This document shows positions 25,647 through 34,331 of a stretch of 64,000 nt of DNA, one piece after another. Where the stretch lies: the NCBI RefSeq assembly GCF_003569045.1, contig NZ_BFCB01000001.1:124001-188000 (forward strand), given 5' to 3'. The notes below the pieces were generated by a model. It was not told the DNA's origin and made no database searches. It saw nothing but the letters and a program-made list of their open reading frames with translations. The position numbers were made by a program, and so were the translations under genes. The stretch comes from Aggregatilinea lenta. GTDB lineage: Bacteria > Chloroflexota > Anaerolineae > Aggregatilineales > Aggregatilineaceae. How positions within the stretch are numbered: the stretch's first letter is position 1; each line of letters begins with the position of its first letter.

Positions 25647-26657
25647 GTGGGCCAACAGATTCGCATCGCACTGCCCAGCAAAGGCCGCATGGAAGAAGAG
25701 ACGCTCGACTTCCTGGCCGAATGCGGGCTGCGCGTCAACAAGACCAATCCGCGCCAGTACACCGCCACGCTGCCCGCCCTGCCCGACGTGCTGGTGCTGT
25801 TCCAGCGCGCGCGCGACATCCCCGCCAGCGTCGCGGCGGGCGACGTGGACCTGGGTATCACCGGCTACGACGCGCTGGCCGAGACGCTCAACGGCAACCG
25901 CGACGCGGTGATCATCATCCACGAGGCGCTGGGCTACGGCGGGTGCTCGCTGGTGGTGGCCGTGCCGGAAGAATGGGGCGTGACCACCGTCGAGGGGCTG
26001 GTGCGCAAGGCGGGCGAAAAGCCCCTGCGCGTGGCAACCAAGTACACCAATCTCACCGGCAAGTTCCTGGCCGACAACGGCGTGGAAAACGTGCGCACCG
26101 TGCTGGCCGACGGCGCGCTGGAATCCGCGATCACGGTCGGCTACGCCGACTTCATCGTGGACATCACCAGCACGGGCACGACGCTGCGCGAAAACCGCCT
26201 GCGCCCGCTGGACGACGGCACGCTGGTCGAGTCGCAGGCGGTGCTGATCGGCAACCGTGCCGCCCTCGCCGCGCGGGACGATCTACTGGTCGCCACGCGG
26301 CAGATCGTGGAATCCATTGAGGCGCACATGCGCGGGCGCGGGCAGTACATGCTGTTCGCCAACATACGCGCCAACAGCATCGACGAGCTGCGCGCGGCGA
26401 TCTTCGGCCAGCCGGACCTCGGCGGGCTGCAAGGCCCAACGGTCGCCCCGATGATCACGCGCGACGGGTCGGATAACTGGTGGGCGATCAATCTGGTCAC
26501 CCACAGCACGAAGCTGTACAGCGTGATCAACCAGCTCCGCGCCATCGGCGGCAGCGGGGTGGTCGTCACGCCGATCACCTATATCTTCGAGGAGCAGCCG
26601 GAGCGCTACCAACGCCTGCTGGCGGCCCTCTCCACCCCGGAGGAATCCATCTCATGA
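25647..26657 (+). CDS. hisG: ATP phosphoribosyltransferase, long form
   Basis: The 336-residue enzyme carries out step 1 of histidine synthesis, joining ATP and PRPP. It starts GQQIRIALPSKGRM after the initiator. The two-lobed catalytic part (residues 1-220) has DLGITGYDAL and the PRPP-binding loop DITSTGTTLREN. A C-terminal domain (about 225-336) with WWAINLVTHSTKLYSVINQLRAIGGSG is of the regulatory ACT-like type present in long-form HisG, so histidine feedback inhibition is expected and no hisZ is needed. GTG at 25647 is preceded by AGGAGG with an 8-base spacer. It overlaps hisD (ATGA). Confidence 0.96.
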   Translation: MGQQIRIALPSKGRMEEETLDFLAECGLRVNKTNPRQYTATLPALPDVLVLFQRARDIPASVAAGDVDLGITGYDALAETLNGNRDAVIIIHEALGYGGCSLVVAVPEEWGVTTVEGLVRKAGEKPLRVATKYTNLTGKFLADNGVENVRTVLADGALESAITVGYADFIVDITSTGTTLRENRLRPLDDGTLVESQAVLIGNRAALAARDDLLVATRQIVESIEAHMRGRGQYMLFANIRANSIDELRAAIFGQPDLGGLQGPTVAPMITRDGSDNWWAINLVTHSTKLYSVINQLRAIGGSGVVVTPITYIFEEQPERYQRLLAALSTPEESIS

Positions 26658-28006
26658 GCGACGAGGCCGCGTTACTGCGCATTCTGGACCTGGAAGAAGC
26701 CCAGGGGTCGATCCTCGCGCGTCACTCCCTGCGCGACGTTACCATTCCCCCCTGGCTGAGCGACAGCCTGGCGACCCTGTTCGGCGGGCCGACCACGCCC
26801 GAAGACGCCGTGCGGCAGATCATCCGCAGCGTGCGCGCCGACGGCGATGCGGCGCTGATCGACTGGGCGGCGCGCATCGACGGCGTAACGCTGGACGCGG
26901 TCGCCGTGCCGCAGGACGACATTCAGCGCGCGGTGGACGCCGTGCCGGACGAGGTCTGGGACGCGCTGATGCTGGCCGCCGAACGCATCGGGGAATTTCA
27001 CCGCAAGCAGCCGGTGCACGGCTGGATCGACGCTACGCCGGAAGGATCGTTGGGGCAGCTCGTGCGCCCGGTCGATTCGGTCGGCGTGTACGTGGCGGGC
27101 GGGACCGCGCCGCTGCCCTCGTCGCTGCTGATGAGCGTCATCCCCGCGCAGGTGGCGGGCGTCAAAGAGATCGTGGTGTGCACCCCGCCGGGTCGCCCCG
27201 ATGGACGCGTGCCGGATGTGATCCTCGCGGCGGCGGCGGTGTGCGGCATCACGCGCATTTACCGCGCGGGCGGGGCGCAGGCGATCGCGGCGATGGCGTA
27301 CGGGACCGAGAGCGTGCCGCGCGTGGCGAAGATCGTGGGGCCGGGCAACCTGTTCACCACGCTCGCCAAGCAGCAGGTGTTTGGCGACGTGGGCATCGAC
27401 GGGCTACCGGGGCCGACCGAGACGATGGTCATCGCCGACGCGGACGCCGATCCCGCGCTGGCTGCCGCCGACCTGCTGGCGCAGGCCGAACACGACGTGC
27501 TGGCCTCCGCGATCCTGGTTACGCCCAGCCGCGATTTGGCCGAGCGCGTCGCGGTCGAGGTCGGCAAGCGGATCGAGGACCTCAGCCGGTCCGAGATCAT
27601 CGCGCAGGCGATGGTCAATCGCAGCGGCGCGGTGATCGTGCGCGATTTGCCGCAGGCGTTCGAGGTCGCCAACGAATACGCCGCCGAGCACCTGTGCCTG
27701 CTGGTCAAGGAGCCGTGGCAGTGGATCGGGCAGATCCGCAACGCGGGCGGCATCTTCCTGGGCGAAACCTCGTTCGAGGTGTTGGGTGATTACGTCGCGG
27801 GGCCGAGCCACGTCATGCCGACCGGCGGCACGGCGCGCTACGCCTCGCCGCTGAACGTGCTCGACTTCGTGAAGATCACCAGCGTGATCGGGCTGGACGC
27901 CGCCGCGGCGCAGTCCCTGAGCGAAACCGCCGCCGTGCTGGCGCGCGCCGAGGCGCTGACCGCGCACGCCGCCGCCGCCGAAGCGCGAATCAGGAGAGCA
28001 TACTAA
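26654..28006 (+). CDS. hisD: Histidinol dehydrogenase
   Basis: The 450-residue enzyme performs the last two oxidations to L-histidine with NAD. Key segments are VGVYVAGGTAPLPSSLLMSVIPA, IVGPGNLFTTLAKQQVFG and GLPGPTETMVIADADADP. The catalytic Glu-His region is ANEYAAEHLCL, and the zinc/substrate loop is GPSHVMPTGGTARYASPL. The ATG overlaps the hisG stop by 4 bases. Length and all motifs are normal. Confidence 0.97.
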   Translation: MSDEAALLRILDLEEAQGSILARHSLRDVTIPPWLSDSLATLFGGPTTPEDAVRQIIRSVRADGDAALIDWAARIDGVTLDAVAVPQDDIQRAVDAVPDEVWDALMLAAERIGEFHRKQPVHGWIDATPEGSLGQLVRPVDSVGVYVAGGTAPLPSSLLMSVIPAQVAGVKEIVVCTPPGRPDGRVPDVILAAAAVCGITRIYRAGGAQAIAAMAYGTESVPRVAKIVGPGNLFTTLAKQQVFGDVGIDGLPGPTETMVIADADADPALAAADLLAQAEHDVLASAILVTPSRDLAERVAVEVGKRIEDLSRSEIIAQAMVNRSGAVIVRDLPQAFEVANEYAAEHLCLLVKEPWQWIGQIRNAGGIFLGETSFEVLGDYVAGPSHVMPTGGTARYASPLNVLDFVKITSVIGLDAAAAQSLSETAAVLARAEALTAHAAAAEARIRRAY

Positions 28007-29115
28007 TGAGCGAACTGACCCGTCAGGCGGTACGCATCCGGCCTGATATCGCGGCGATGGCGGCCTATACGCCCACGTCGTCGCTGGAAATGTTCGGAGA
28101 GCGGCTGGGCCTCGCCCCGTGCGAGATCGTCAAGCTGGACGCCAACGAGAATCCGTACGGTCCGTCGCCGAGCGCGCTGGCGGCGCTGGCCGTGATCGAG
28201 GACGTGAACATCTACCCCGACCCCACGTCGAGCAAGCTGCGCGCGCTGCTCAGCGAGTACGTGGGCGTCGATGCCGGGTACATCCTGGTCGGCGCGGGTG
28301 CGGACGAGCTGATCACGCGCACGCTGGAACTGTTCATCGAGCCGGGCGATGCCATCGTCAACTGCCCGCCGAGCTTCGGCATGTATCCCTTCGACGCGGC
28401 GCTGGCGCACGCCCGCGTAATCGACGTGCCGCGCCGGGCGGACTTTTCGCTGGACGTGGAGGGCATCGAAGCGGCGGTGCAGGACCACGCTCCCAAGCTG
28501 CTGTTCCTGTGCTCGCCCAACAACCCGGACGGCAGCCTGATCCCGCCCGACGCGCTGGATCGCCTGCTGGCGCTGCCGGTGGTTGTGGTGCTGGACGAGG
28601 CGTACATCGAGTTCAGCGGGGTGGAGAGCGCCGCGCCGCGCGTCCCGCAGCTTGAAAACCTGATCGTGCTGCGCACCTTCAGCAAGTGGGCGGGGCTGGC
28701 CGGGCTGCGCGCCGGCTACGGCATCTTCCCGCTCGACCTGATGGCGCACCTGTGGAAGATCAAGCAGCCCTATAACCTCAACGTGGCGGCGGACCTCGCG
28801 GCGCGGGCCTCGCTGCTCGACGTGCCGGAACTGCTGGGCAACGTCGCGCTCATCATCGACGAGCGTGAGCGTCTGGCGCGCGCGGTGGCGGACGTGCCGT
28901 TTTTGCAGCCGTATCCCAGCCGCAGCAACTTCATCCTGTGCCGCGTGACGGGCATGGAGGCGGCGGATGTGCGCGCGGCGTTGGAACAACGCGGCATCCT
29001 GGTCCGTTACTACAACTCGCGCGGCCTGAGCGACCATATCCGCATCAGCGTCGGCCTGCCGGAACAGACGGATCGCCTGCTGGCGGCGCTGCGCGAGATC
29101 GGGGAGGGAGCATGA
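28006..29115 (+). CDS. hisC: Histidinol-phosphate aminotransferase
   Basis: The 369-residue PLP enzyme is of fold type [13 protein letters not shown] opens the substrate region. [14 protein letters not shown] and [11 protein letters not shown] bind the cofactor, and the Schiff-base lysine is K227 in [16 protein letters not shown]. It converts imidazole acetol phosphate to histidinol phosphate using glutamate. The ATG shares one base with the hisD stop (TAATG). Confidence 0.95.
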   Translation: MSELTRQAVRIRPDIAAMAAYTPTSSLEMFGERLGLAPCEIVKLDANENPYGPSPSALAALAVIEDVNIYPDPTSSKLRALLSEYVGVDAGYILVGAGADELITRTLELFIEPGDAIVNCPPSFGMYPFDAALAHARVIDVPRRADFSLDVEGIEAAVQDHAPKLLFLCSPNNPDGSLIPPDALDRLLALPVVVVLDEAYIEFSGVESAAPRVPQLENLIVLRTFSKWAGLAGLRAGYGIFPLDLMAHLWKIKQPYNLNVAADLAARASLLDVPELLGNVALIIDERERLARAVADVPFLQPYPSRSNFILCRVTGMEAADVRAALEQRGILVRYYNSRGLSDHIRISVGLPEQTDRLLAALREIGEGA

Positions 29116-29714
29116 TGCGTAACCGGATCGCCACCATCACCCGCAATACGAACGAAACGCAGATCGAGCTGGCGCTGAACCTGGACGGCAGCGGCGAGGT
29201 GCAGATCGATACCGGCGTGGGCTTCCTCGACCACATGCTGCACCACGTCGCGCATCACGGGCTATTCGACCTGAATGTGAAAGCGACGGGGGATCTGCAC
29301 ATCGACGCACACCACACCATCGAGGACGTGGGGATCTGCCTGGGCCGCGCGCTCGACGAGGCGCTGGGCGAGCGCAAAGGCATCACGCGCATGGGCTACG
29401 CCACCGTGCCGATGGACGAAGCGCTGGCGCGCGTGGTGGTGGACCTCAGCGGGCGGCCCTATACCGTCTTCGAGGGCGAGTTCACCACGCCGATGATGGG
29501 CCAGATGCCGACGTCATTGGTGCAGCACGTCTTCGAGTCGATCGCGGTGCACGGGCGCATGAACCTGCACGCTGCCGTGCTCTATGGCCGCGACGATCAC
29601 CACAAGTCCGAGGCGCTGTTCAAGGCGCTGGGTCGCGCGCTGTCGATGGCCGTTGCGCTCGACGCACGGCGATCCGGCGTGCCCAGCACCAAGGGCAAGC
29701 TGCGCGAGGTGTAG
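29112..29714 (+). CDS. hisB: Imidazoleglycerol-phosphate dehydratase
   Basis: The 200-residue monofunctional enzyme has no N-terminal phosphatase domain. The duplicated metal-binding motifs are [13 protein letters not shown] with DAHHTIED, and [16 protein letters not shown] with [17 protein letters not shown]. It dehydrates imidazole glycerol phosphate. The ATG overlaps the hisC stop by 4 bases. The operon ends here; hisH, hisA, hisF and hisI/E are not in the window. Confidence 0.97.
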   Translation: MMRNRIATITRNTNETQIELALNLDGSGEVQIDTGVGFLDHMLHHVAHHGLFDLNVKATGDLHIDAHHTIEDVGICLGRALDEALGERKGITRMGYATVPMDEALARVVVDLSGRPYTVFEGEFTTPMMGQMPTSLVQHVFESIAVHGRMNLHAAVLYGRDDHHKSEALFKALGRALSMAVALDARRSGVPSTKGKLREV

Positions 29715-29769
29715 AGGCTGTTCGCGGTTAGCCATTCCCGATCAGCAAACGGCATAAAGCCCACGACCT

Positions 29770-29797
29770 GTAGGGGCGTATTGCGATACGCCCCTAC
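29770..29797. repeat. CGCCCCTAC-type palindrome (28 bases)
   Basis: GTAGGGGCGTAT and ATACGCCCCTAC form a 12-bp perfect stem around TGCG. It is base-for-base identical to the copy at 38335-38362. It follows hisB and may help end the his transcript although it has no T-run. Confidence 0.85.
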
Positions 29798-29841
29798 GTC
29801 ATTTCCCCGGCCCTTCACATGCAACCCTGTTGGCGAACATC

Positions 29842-29871
29842 TTGACAGCAGCCCCCGTTTTGCCCTACTAT
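29842..29871 (+). promoter_or_regulatory. Promoter of the small ORF and ABC exporter
   Basis: TTGACA (29842-29847), an 18-bp spacer and TACTAT (29866-29871). Transcription should begin near 29879 and give a 300-base leader before the ABC exporter gene. Confidence 0.7.
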
Positions 29872-29912
29872 GTCCCATATCGTCCGCATACCAGCGCAAA
29901 GGAGGCGTGACA

Positions 29913-29984
29913 ATGTCATATACCACGCTGCCATCACAGGCACGCCTGCACGCCGCCGCGCTGAGGTCCGGTCGTTCCCGCTGA
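29913..29984 (+). CDS. Small leader ORF (23 residues) upstream of an ABC exporter
   Basis: The ATG at 29913 has a perfect AAAGGAGG seven bases upstream, stronger than that of the ABC gene itself. The peptide starts MSYTTLPSQARLHAAAL and ends with a basic GRSR tail before TGA. It lies between a good promoter and the exporter gene, with 200 GC-rich bases following. It could be a translational attenuator of the kind used by drug-resistance genes, or an independent small protein. No homologue is recognised. Confidence 0.5.
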   Translation: MSYTTLPSQARLHAAALRSGRSR

Positions 29985-30183
29985 TCGCCCCTTCTAAGCC
30001 CAAGCGTATGCCCAGGCGCGCCTGACGACGCCCGTCGTGAGGTGGTAGTTCCGCGCTGCCCGGTGACCCCGATCCTGTTCCCGCTCACCGCTCCGCTTGC
30101 CCCATCACCTCTGCGCCGCCAGCGGCTGATCCCGCTGCGCCCACCATCGACCCATACACTACACCCAGAGGTACAGGGCATCT

Positions 30184-31938
30184 ATGCTTGGAATCAATGC
30201 GCGAGTTCGCTCGCGGAGCAAAAAGTTTCTGTCGTACTACATCCCCTACAAACGCTTGTTCGCCGCCGATCTGGCCTGCGCCGCCGTGGTATCGGTGGTG
30301 ACGCTGATCCTGCCGCTGTGTGCGCGGTACGTCACGCAGATCGTGCTGGACGATGGCGCGTCCCGCCCAGGCCCGATCTACATGATGGGCGCGGTGATGC
30401 TGGCGCTGGTCGGCGTGCACACGGCCTGCAATATGTTCGTGGACTACCGGGGGCACATGATGGGCGCGCTGATGGAGCGCGACATGCGCCGCGAACTGTT
30501 CGAACACTACCAGCGGCTGTCGTTCGGCTTCTTCGACGAGCAGCGCACGGGCCAGCTTATGACGCGGCTGGTCAACGACGTGTTCTGGCTATCGGAGCTG
30601 TACCATCACGGGCCGGAGGATCTCGCCATCGCGGTGCTGAAGTTCGGCGGCGTGCTGGTCATTTTGCTGACGATCAACGTCAAGCTGACCCTGATCGTGT
30701 TCCTATTCGTGCCGATCATGGCGATCTACGCGTTCGCCTTCAACAAGCGCATGAACGTCGCGCTGCGGCGCAGCAAGGACCGCATCGGGGACATCAACGC
30801 GCAGGTGGAAGACTCGCTGTCGGGCATCCGCGTGGTGCAGTCGTTCACCAACGAGGCGGTCGAGAATGGGAAGTTCGCGCGTGAAAACCACCGCTTCGTA
30901 GACAGCCGCAGCGAGGGCTACAAAAGTGAGGCATACTTCTCCGGCGGGATGAGCGCGTTCACGCAGCTGATCACCATCGCCGTGATCGTCTTCGGCAGCG
31001 CGGGCATCGCCAACGCGTCGCTGGACGCTGCCGATCTGCTGACCTACCTGCTGTGCGTCGGCATCCTGATCGAGCCGGTGCAGCGGCTGGTGAACTTTGC
31101 GCGGCTGTACCAGGAGGGCATCACCGGTTTCAACCGCTTCATGGAGATGCTGGAAGTGGAGCCGGACATCCGCGACGCACCCGACGCAATCGAGCTGGCA
31201 CACGCGCAGGGTCACATCGAGTTCCGGCACGTGAGCTTCCGCTACCGGGGCAGCCAGGGCGAGGTGCTGAAGGATGTCTGCCTGGATATCCGGCCTGGCG
31301 AATACGTCGCGCTGGTCGGCTCGTCGGGCGTGGGCAAAACGACAATCTGTTCACTGATCCCGCGCTTCTACGAAGTCACCGGGGGCGAGATCCGGCTCGA
31401 CGGGCAGGACATCCGGCGCATCAGCCTGCGCTCGCTGCGGCAGCAGATCGGGATCGTGCAGCAGGATGTGTACCTGTTCGCCGGGACCGTTGCGGACAAC
31501 ATCCGCTACGGTAAACTGGACGCCAGCCGGGCCGAGATCGTCGAAGCGGCGAAAAAGGCGAACGCTCACGACTTCATCATGGCGCTGCCGGATGGATACG
31601 CCACGGACATCGGCCAGCGCGGCGTCAAGCTGTCCGGCGGACAGAAACAGCGGTTGAGCATCGCGCGCGTCTTCCTCAAAGATCCGCCCGTCATCATCTT
31701 TGATGAGGCGACCAGCGCGCTGGATAATGAAAGCGAAAAGGCCGTGCAGGAGTCATTGGAGGCGCTGACGAGCAACCGCACCACGCTGGTCATCGCGCAC
31801 CGGCTCTCGACGGTCCGCAACGCCCAACGTATCGTCGTGCTCGCGGACGGCGGGATCGGCGAGCAGGGCACGCACGACGCGTTGATTGCGCTCGCCGGCA
31901 CCTATGCGAGCCTGTACAACGTGCAGTTACAACTTTGA
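30184..31938 (+). CDS. ABC transporter, fused permease and ATPase (exporter, MsbA/LmrA type)
   Basis: The 584-residue half-transporter has six transmembrane helices (residues about 20-310). A nucleotide-binding domain (about 340-584) follows with Walker A GSSGVGKTTI, Q-loop QQDVYLFAG, signature LSGGQKQRLSIARV, Walker B VIIFDEATSALD and switch His in VIAHRLSTV. It should work as a homodimer exporting lipids or drugs using ATP. The ATG at 30184 has AGGG five bases upstream, a moderate site. Translation may be linked to the upstream small ORF. The following HAD gene starts 41 bases after its stop. Confidence 0.95.
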   Translation: MLGINARVRSRSKKFLSYYIPYKRLFAADLACAAVVSVVTLILPLCARYVTQIVLDDGASRPGPIYMMGAVMLALVGVHTACNMFVDYRGHMMGALMERDMRRELFEHYQRLSFGFFDEQRTGQLMTRLVNDVFWLSELYHHGPEDLAIAVLKFGGVLVILLTINVKLTLIVFLFVPIMAIYAFAFNKRMNVALRRSKDRIGDINAQVEDSLSGIRVVQSFTNEAVENGKFARENHRFVDSRSEGYKSEAYFSGGMSAFTQLITIAVIVFGSAGIANASLDAADLLTYLLCVGILIEPVQRLVNFARLYQEGITGFNRFMEMLEVEPDIRDAPDAIELAHAQGHIEFRHVSFRYRGSQGEVLKDVCLDIRPGEYVALVGSSGVGKTTICSLIPRFYEVTGGEIRLDGQDIRRISLRSLRQQIGIVQQDVYLFAGTVADNIRYGKLDASRAEIVEAAKKANAHDFIMALPDGYATDIGQRGVKLSGGQKQRLSIARVFLKDPPVIIFDEATSALDNESEKAVQESLEALTSNRTTLVIAHRLSTVRNAQRIVVLADGGIGEQGTHDALIALAGTYASLYNVQLQL

Positions 31939-31979
31939 GTTCGGAACCATCGCAGCGAAAGCACACAAAAGGCGCACTC

Positions 31980-32699
31980 ATGCAACCACCTTCTACACTC
32001 GTCCTGTTTGACATCGACGGCACGCTGATCAAGTCGTGGGGGCGCGGCATGATCGCGCTCAAGCGGGCCGCGCTGGAAATCTTTGGCACGTACGGCACGA
32101 TGGACGGTATGTCCTTCGCCGGAATGACCGACTGGCAGATCCTGATCGCGGCGCTGGCGGACGCAGGCATCACGGCGGAGGACATCGCGCCGCAGATTGC
32201 CACCTACAACACCTGCCTCGCGCGCCACGTGGCCGATCTGCTGCCCGAAGGCCCGATCGAGCCGTGCCCCGGCGCGCCGGAGGTGGTGAGCGCGCTGGCT
32301 GCCAACCCCGACGTGCTGCTCGGGCTGGTGACGGGCAACATGTCCGAAATCGTGCACGGCAAGCTGCGGCGCGCGGGCTACGATCCGGCGGATTTCCCCA
32401 TTGGTGCATTCGGCTCGGAGGGCTGGGAGCGCTCGATGCTGCCGCCGTTGGCGCTCAAACGTGCCGAGGAACTCACGGGCGCGCACTTCGCGCCGGAACG
32501 CGTGGTCGTCGTAGGCGACACGCCGATGGACATCGCCTGCGCGCAGAGCATCGGGGCGCGCACGCTGGCGGTCGGCACGGGACCGTCGCATACCGCCGAG
32601 GAGCTGCGCGCCTACAACCCGACCTATGCGTTCGATTCGATGGCCGACCCGGACGTTATCCTGGCGGCGATCCTGCACGACGGCCACCAGAGTGCGTAA
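31980..32699 (+). CDS. HAD-family hydrolase (phosphoglycolate phosphatase-like)
   Basis: The 239-residue protein has all HAD motifs: I LFDIDGTLIKS (nucleophile and acid/base Asp), II LGLVTGNMS (Thr), III the lysine within LALKRAEEL, and IV VVVGDTPMDIACA. A helical C1 cap lies between motifs I and II. It is a Mg-dependent cytoplasmic phosphatase with unknown substrate; phosphoglycolate or pyrophosphate phosphatase roles are typical of near relatives. The start at 31980 is chosen by alignment of motif I near the N-terminus; the frame can extend back to a TTG touching the ABC stop. It overlaps the sortase gene by 8 bases. Confidence 0.9.
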   Translation: MQPPSTLVLFDIDGTLIKSWGRGMIALKRAALEIFGTYGTMDGMSFAGMTDWQILIAALADAGITAEDIAPQIATYNTCLARHVADLLPEGPIEPCPGAPEVVSALAANPDVLLGLVTGNMSEIVHGKLRRAGYDPADFPIGAFGSEGWERSMLPPLALKRAEELTGAHFAPERVVVVGDTPMDIACAQSIGARTLAVGTGPSHTAEELRAYNPTYAFDSMADPDVILAAILHDGHQSA

Positions 32700-33513
32700 T
32701 TTCGACCGGGCGGCGGCGCTCGGTATCACGATCGCCGCGCTGGGACTGCTGTGCCTGGGCACGGGCCTGATCGGGCTGGTGTGGTGGGTCGTGCAGCCCG
32801 ACGAGGCAGTGCTGCTGCCGCCCGGCCTGCATACCCCGCCGCCCACGCCGTCGCCGGGCAGCCTGGGCACGCCGGTCGCGCCGCCGCCGCTGCCCGCCGG
32901 GGACACCGCGCTGGTGATGCTGCCCGTCAACGACACGGCCACACCGACCCCGCCGCCCGGATCGCCCGCGCCGGACGCCACCCCCGCGATCCCCGACACA
33001 CCGACCGCTATCCCTCCGCCGGAGTCGCCCACGCCGCGCCCGCCCGCCGTACCGGATCGCATCGTGATCGACACGATTGGGCTGGACGCGCCGGTCGTGC
33101 CAGTCGGCCAGCACCTCGTGCAGATCGGCGGGGAGACGTTCGCGCAGTGGGACGTGCCGACGACTTACGCGGTAGGCTGGCAGGCGGGGTCGCTGGGCGC
33201 GCCGGACAACGTGGTGCTCAACGGCCACCATAACGCGGACGGCGAAGTCTTCCGCGATCTGGTCAAGCTCCAGCCCGGCGACCTGATCCGGCTGGATTCG
33301 GCGGGGCGGCGCTACTGGTATCAGGTTGCGCAGACGATGGTGCTGGCCGAAGAAGGGCAGCCGGTCGAGGTGCGGCAGGCCAACGCGCGGTGGATATTGC
33401 CGACCGATGACGAACGTGTTACGCTCATTACATGCTGGCCTTACGAGAGCAACACGCACCGTCTGGTCGTGATTGCGCTGCCAGTTCCGCTGCCTGATGC
33501 AGCAGCGAACTAA
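32692..33513 (+). CDS. Sortase-family transpeptidase
   Basis: The 273-residue protein has a short cytoplasmic tip and one N-terminal membrane anchor (residues about 8-35). A linker of about 85 residues is made almost entirely of Pro, Thr, Ala and Ser. The sortase barrel contains catalytic H179/H180 in NGHHNADGEVF, C248 in LITCWPYE, and a following Arg in HRL. It should act outside the membrane to attach sorting-signal proteins. Start GTG 32692 overlaps the HAD stop. No substrate gene with an LPxTG-like signal lies nearby, so it may be a housekeeping sortase or process distant substrates. Confidence 0.9.
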   Translation: MRNFDRAAALGITIAALGLLCLGTGLIGLVWWVVQPDEAVLLPPGLHTPPPTPSPGSLGTPVAPPPLPAGDTALVMLPVNDTATPTPPPGSPAPDATPAIPDTPTAIPPPESPTPRPPAVPDRIVIDTIGLDAPVVPVGQHLVQIGGETFAQWDVPTTYAVGWQAGSLGAPDNVVLNGHHNADGEVFRDLVKLQPGDLIRLDSAGRRYWYQVAQTMVLAEEGQPVEVRQANARWILPTDDERVTLITCWPYESNTHRLVVIALPVPLPDAAAN

Positions 33514-33574
33514 CCTGATTCCATCGCACGATCCCCAGCATTTGCCGGTCGAGATGAGTGTATAGGAAGTCACG

Positions 33575-34129
33575 ATGATCGAGTATATGTCGTTGTTAGC
33601 TACCCCGGTGCTGAACGTGCCGGTGATCCGTCGCGTGCGCCGCAACCACGGCCTGGAACACGCGACCATTCACGTCCTCAGCCGCAAGGTGAAGAACCTG
33701 AGCATGGCGGGCCGCTCTACGGCGCGCGGCTTTTACCTGTATGGCAACGTCGCCACCACCGAGGTCGAATCGGCAGTGAACGAAGCGCTGAACCGCATGC
33801 GCGGTGGCGAGCACGGGCTGGCGATCCATCCCAACTGCGGCACGGGACTGGTGACCGCCGGGCTGCTGACCAGCTTCGCGGCGATGGCCGGGACCGCCGG
33901 AGCCAAGCCGGGACTGGCGGATCGCATCGCGCGCCTGCCGTCCGTGGTGCTGCTGACCATGCTGTCGCTGGTGGTCGCGCAGCCGCTGGGTCTGTCGCTC
34001 CAGCAGCACTTCACCACGCTCGGCGATCCGGGCACCCTGGAAGTGACCGACATCAGCCGCTCGGAGTTTCCGATGCCGCTCGGCGGGCAGCGCATGACCG
34101 TGCATTTCGTGCGCACCCGCGCGGGGTAG
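33575..34129 (+). CDS. DUF6391-like membrane protein
   Basis: The 184-residue protein opens with a conserved-looking RRNHGLEHATIHVLS segment, followed by AGRSTARGFYLYGNV and HGLAIHPNCGTGLVTAG. Two hydrophobic helices follow (about residues 100-115 and 128-145). The His/Cys-bearing motifs suggest a metal or redox site. I associate it with DUF6391 proteins of cyanobacteria and Chloroflexi from memory of the motif pattern. The function is unknown. GGAAG five bases before the ATG at 33575 supports the start; 33587 is an alternative. Confidence 0.7.
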   Translation: MIEYMSLLATPVLNVPVIRRVRRNHGLEHATIHVLSRKVKNLSMAGRSTARGFYLYGNVATTEVESAVNEALNRMRGGEHGLAIHPNCGTGLVTAGLLTSFAAMAGTAGAKPGLADRIARLPSVVLLTMLSLVVAQPLGLSLQQHFTTLGDPGTLEVTDISRSEFPMPLGGQRMTVHFVRTRAG

Positions 34130-34147
34130 AAGTCACCTCACCCCCGG

Positions 34148-34173
34148 CCCCTCTCCAATCAAGTTGGAGAGGG
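34148..34173. repeat. CCCCTCTCCAA hairpin repeat
   Basis: A CCCCTCTCCAA/TTGGAGAGGGG stem with a TCAAG loop region. A diverged relative with the same AATCAAGTTGGAG core lies at 41236-41262. Both lie between genes, next to CGCCCCTAC palindromes. Confidence 0.55.
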
Positions 34174-34195
34174 GAGACAGACACGATCGCGATCC

Positions 34196-34299
34196 GTAGG
34201 GGCGGGACTTGCTCCGCCCGGTTTTCTTTCCTGCATAAGTGGCGGGAAGGGAACAAGCCAAACCAGCAAAAACCGGGCGGGTTTTTAACCCGCCCCTAC
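34196..34299. repeat. Composite CGCCCCTAC-type element (104 bases)
   Basis: It is bounded by GTAGGGGCGGG and CCCGCCCCTAC. Inside are two further hairpins, GGGCGGGACTTGCTCCGCCC at the left and a CGGGCGGGTTTTTAACCCG at the right. It has the form of two palindromes joined into one larger inverted-repeat unit, immediately upstream of holA. Confidence 0.7.
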
Positions 34300-34331
34300 G
34301 AAAAACACGCACTGACCAGGAAATCACGTTC

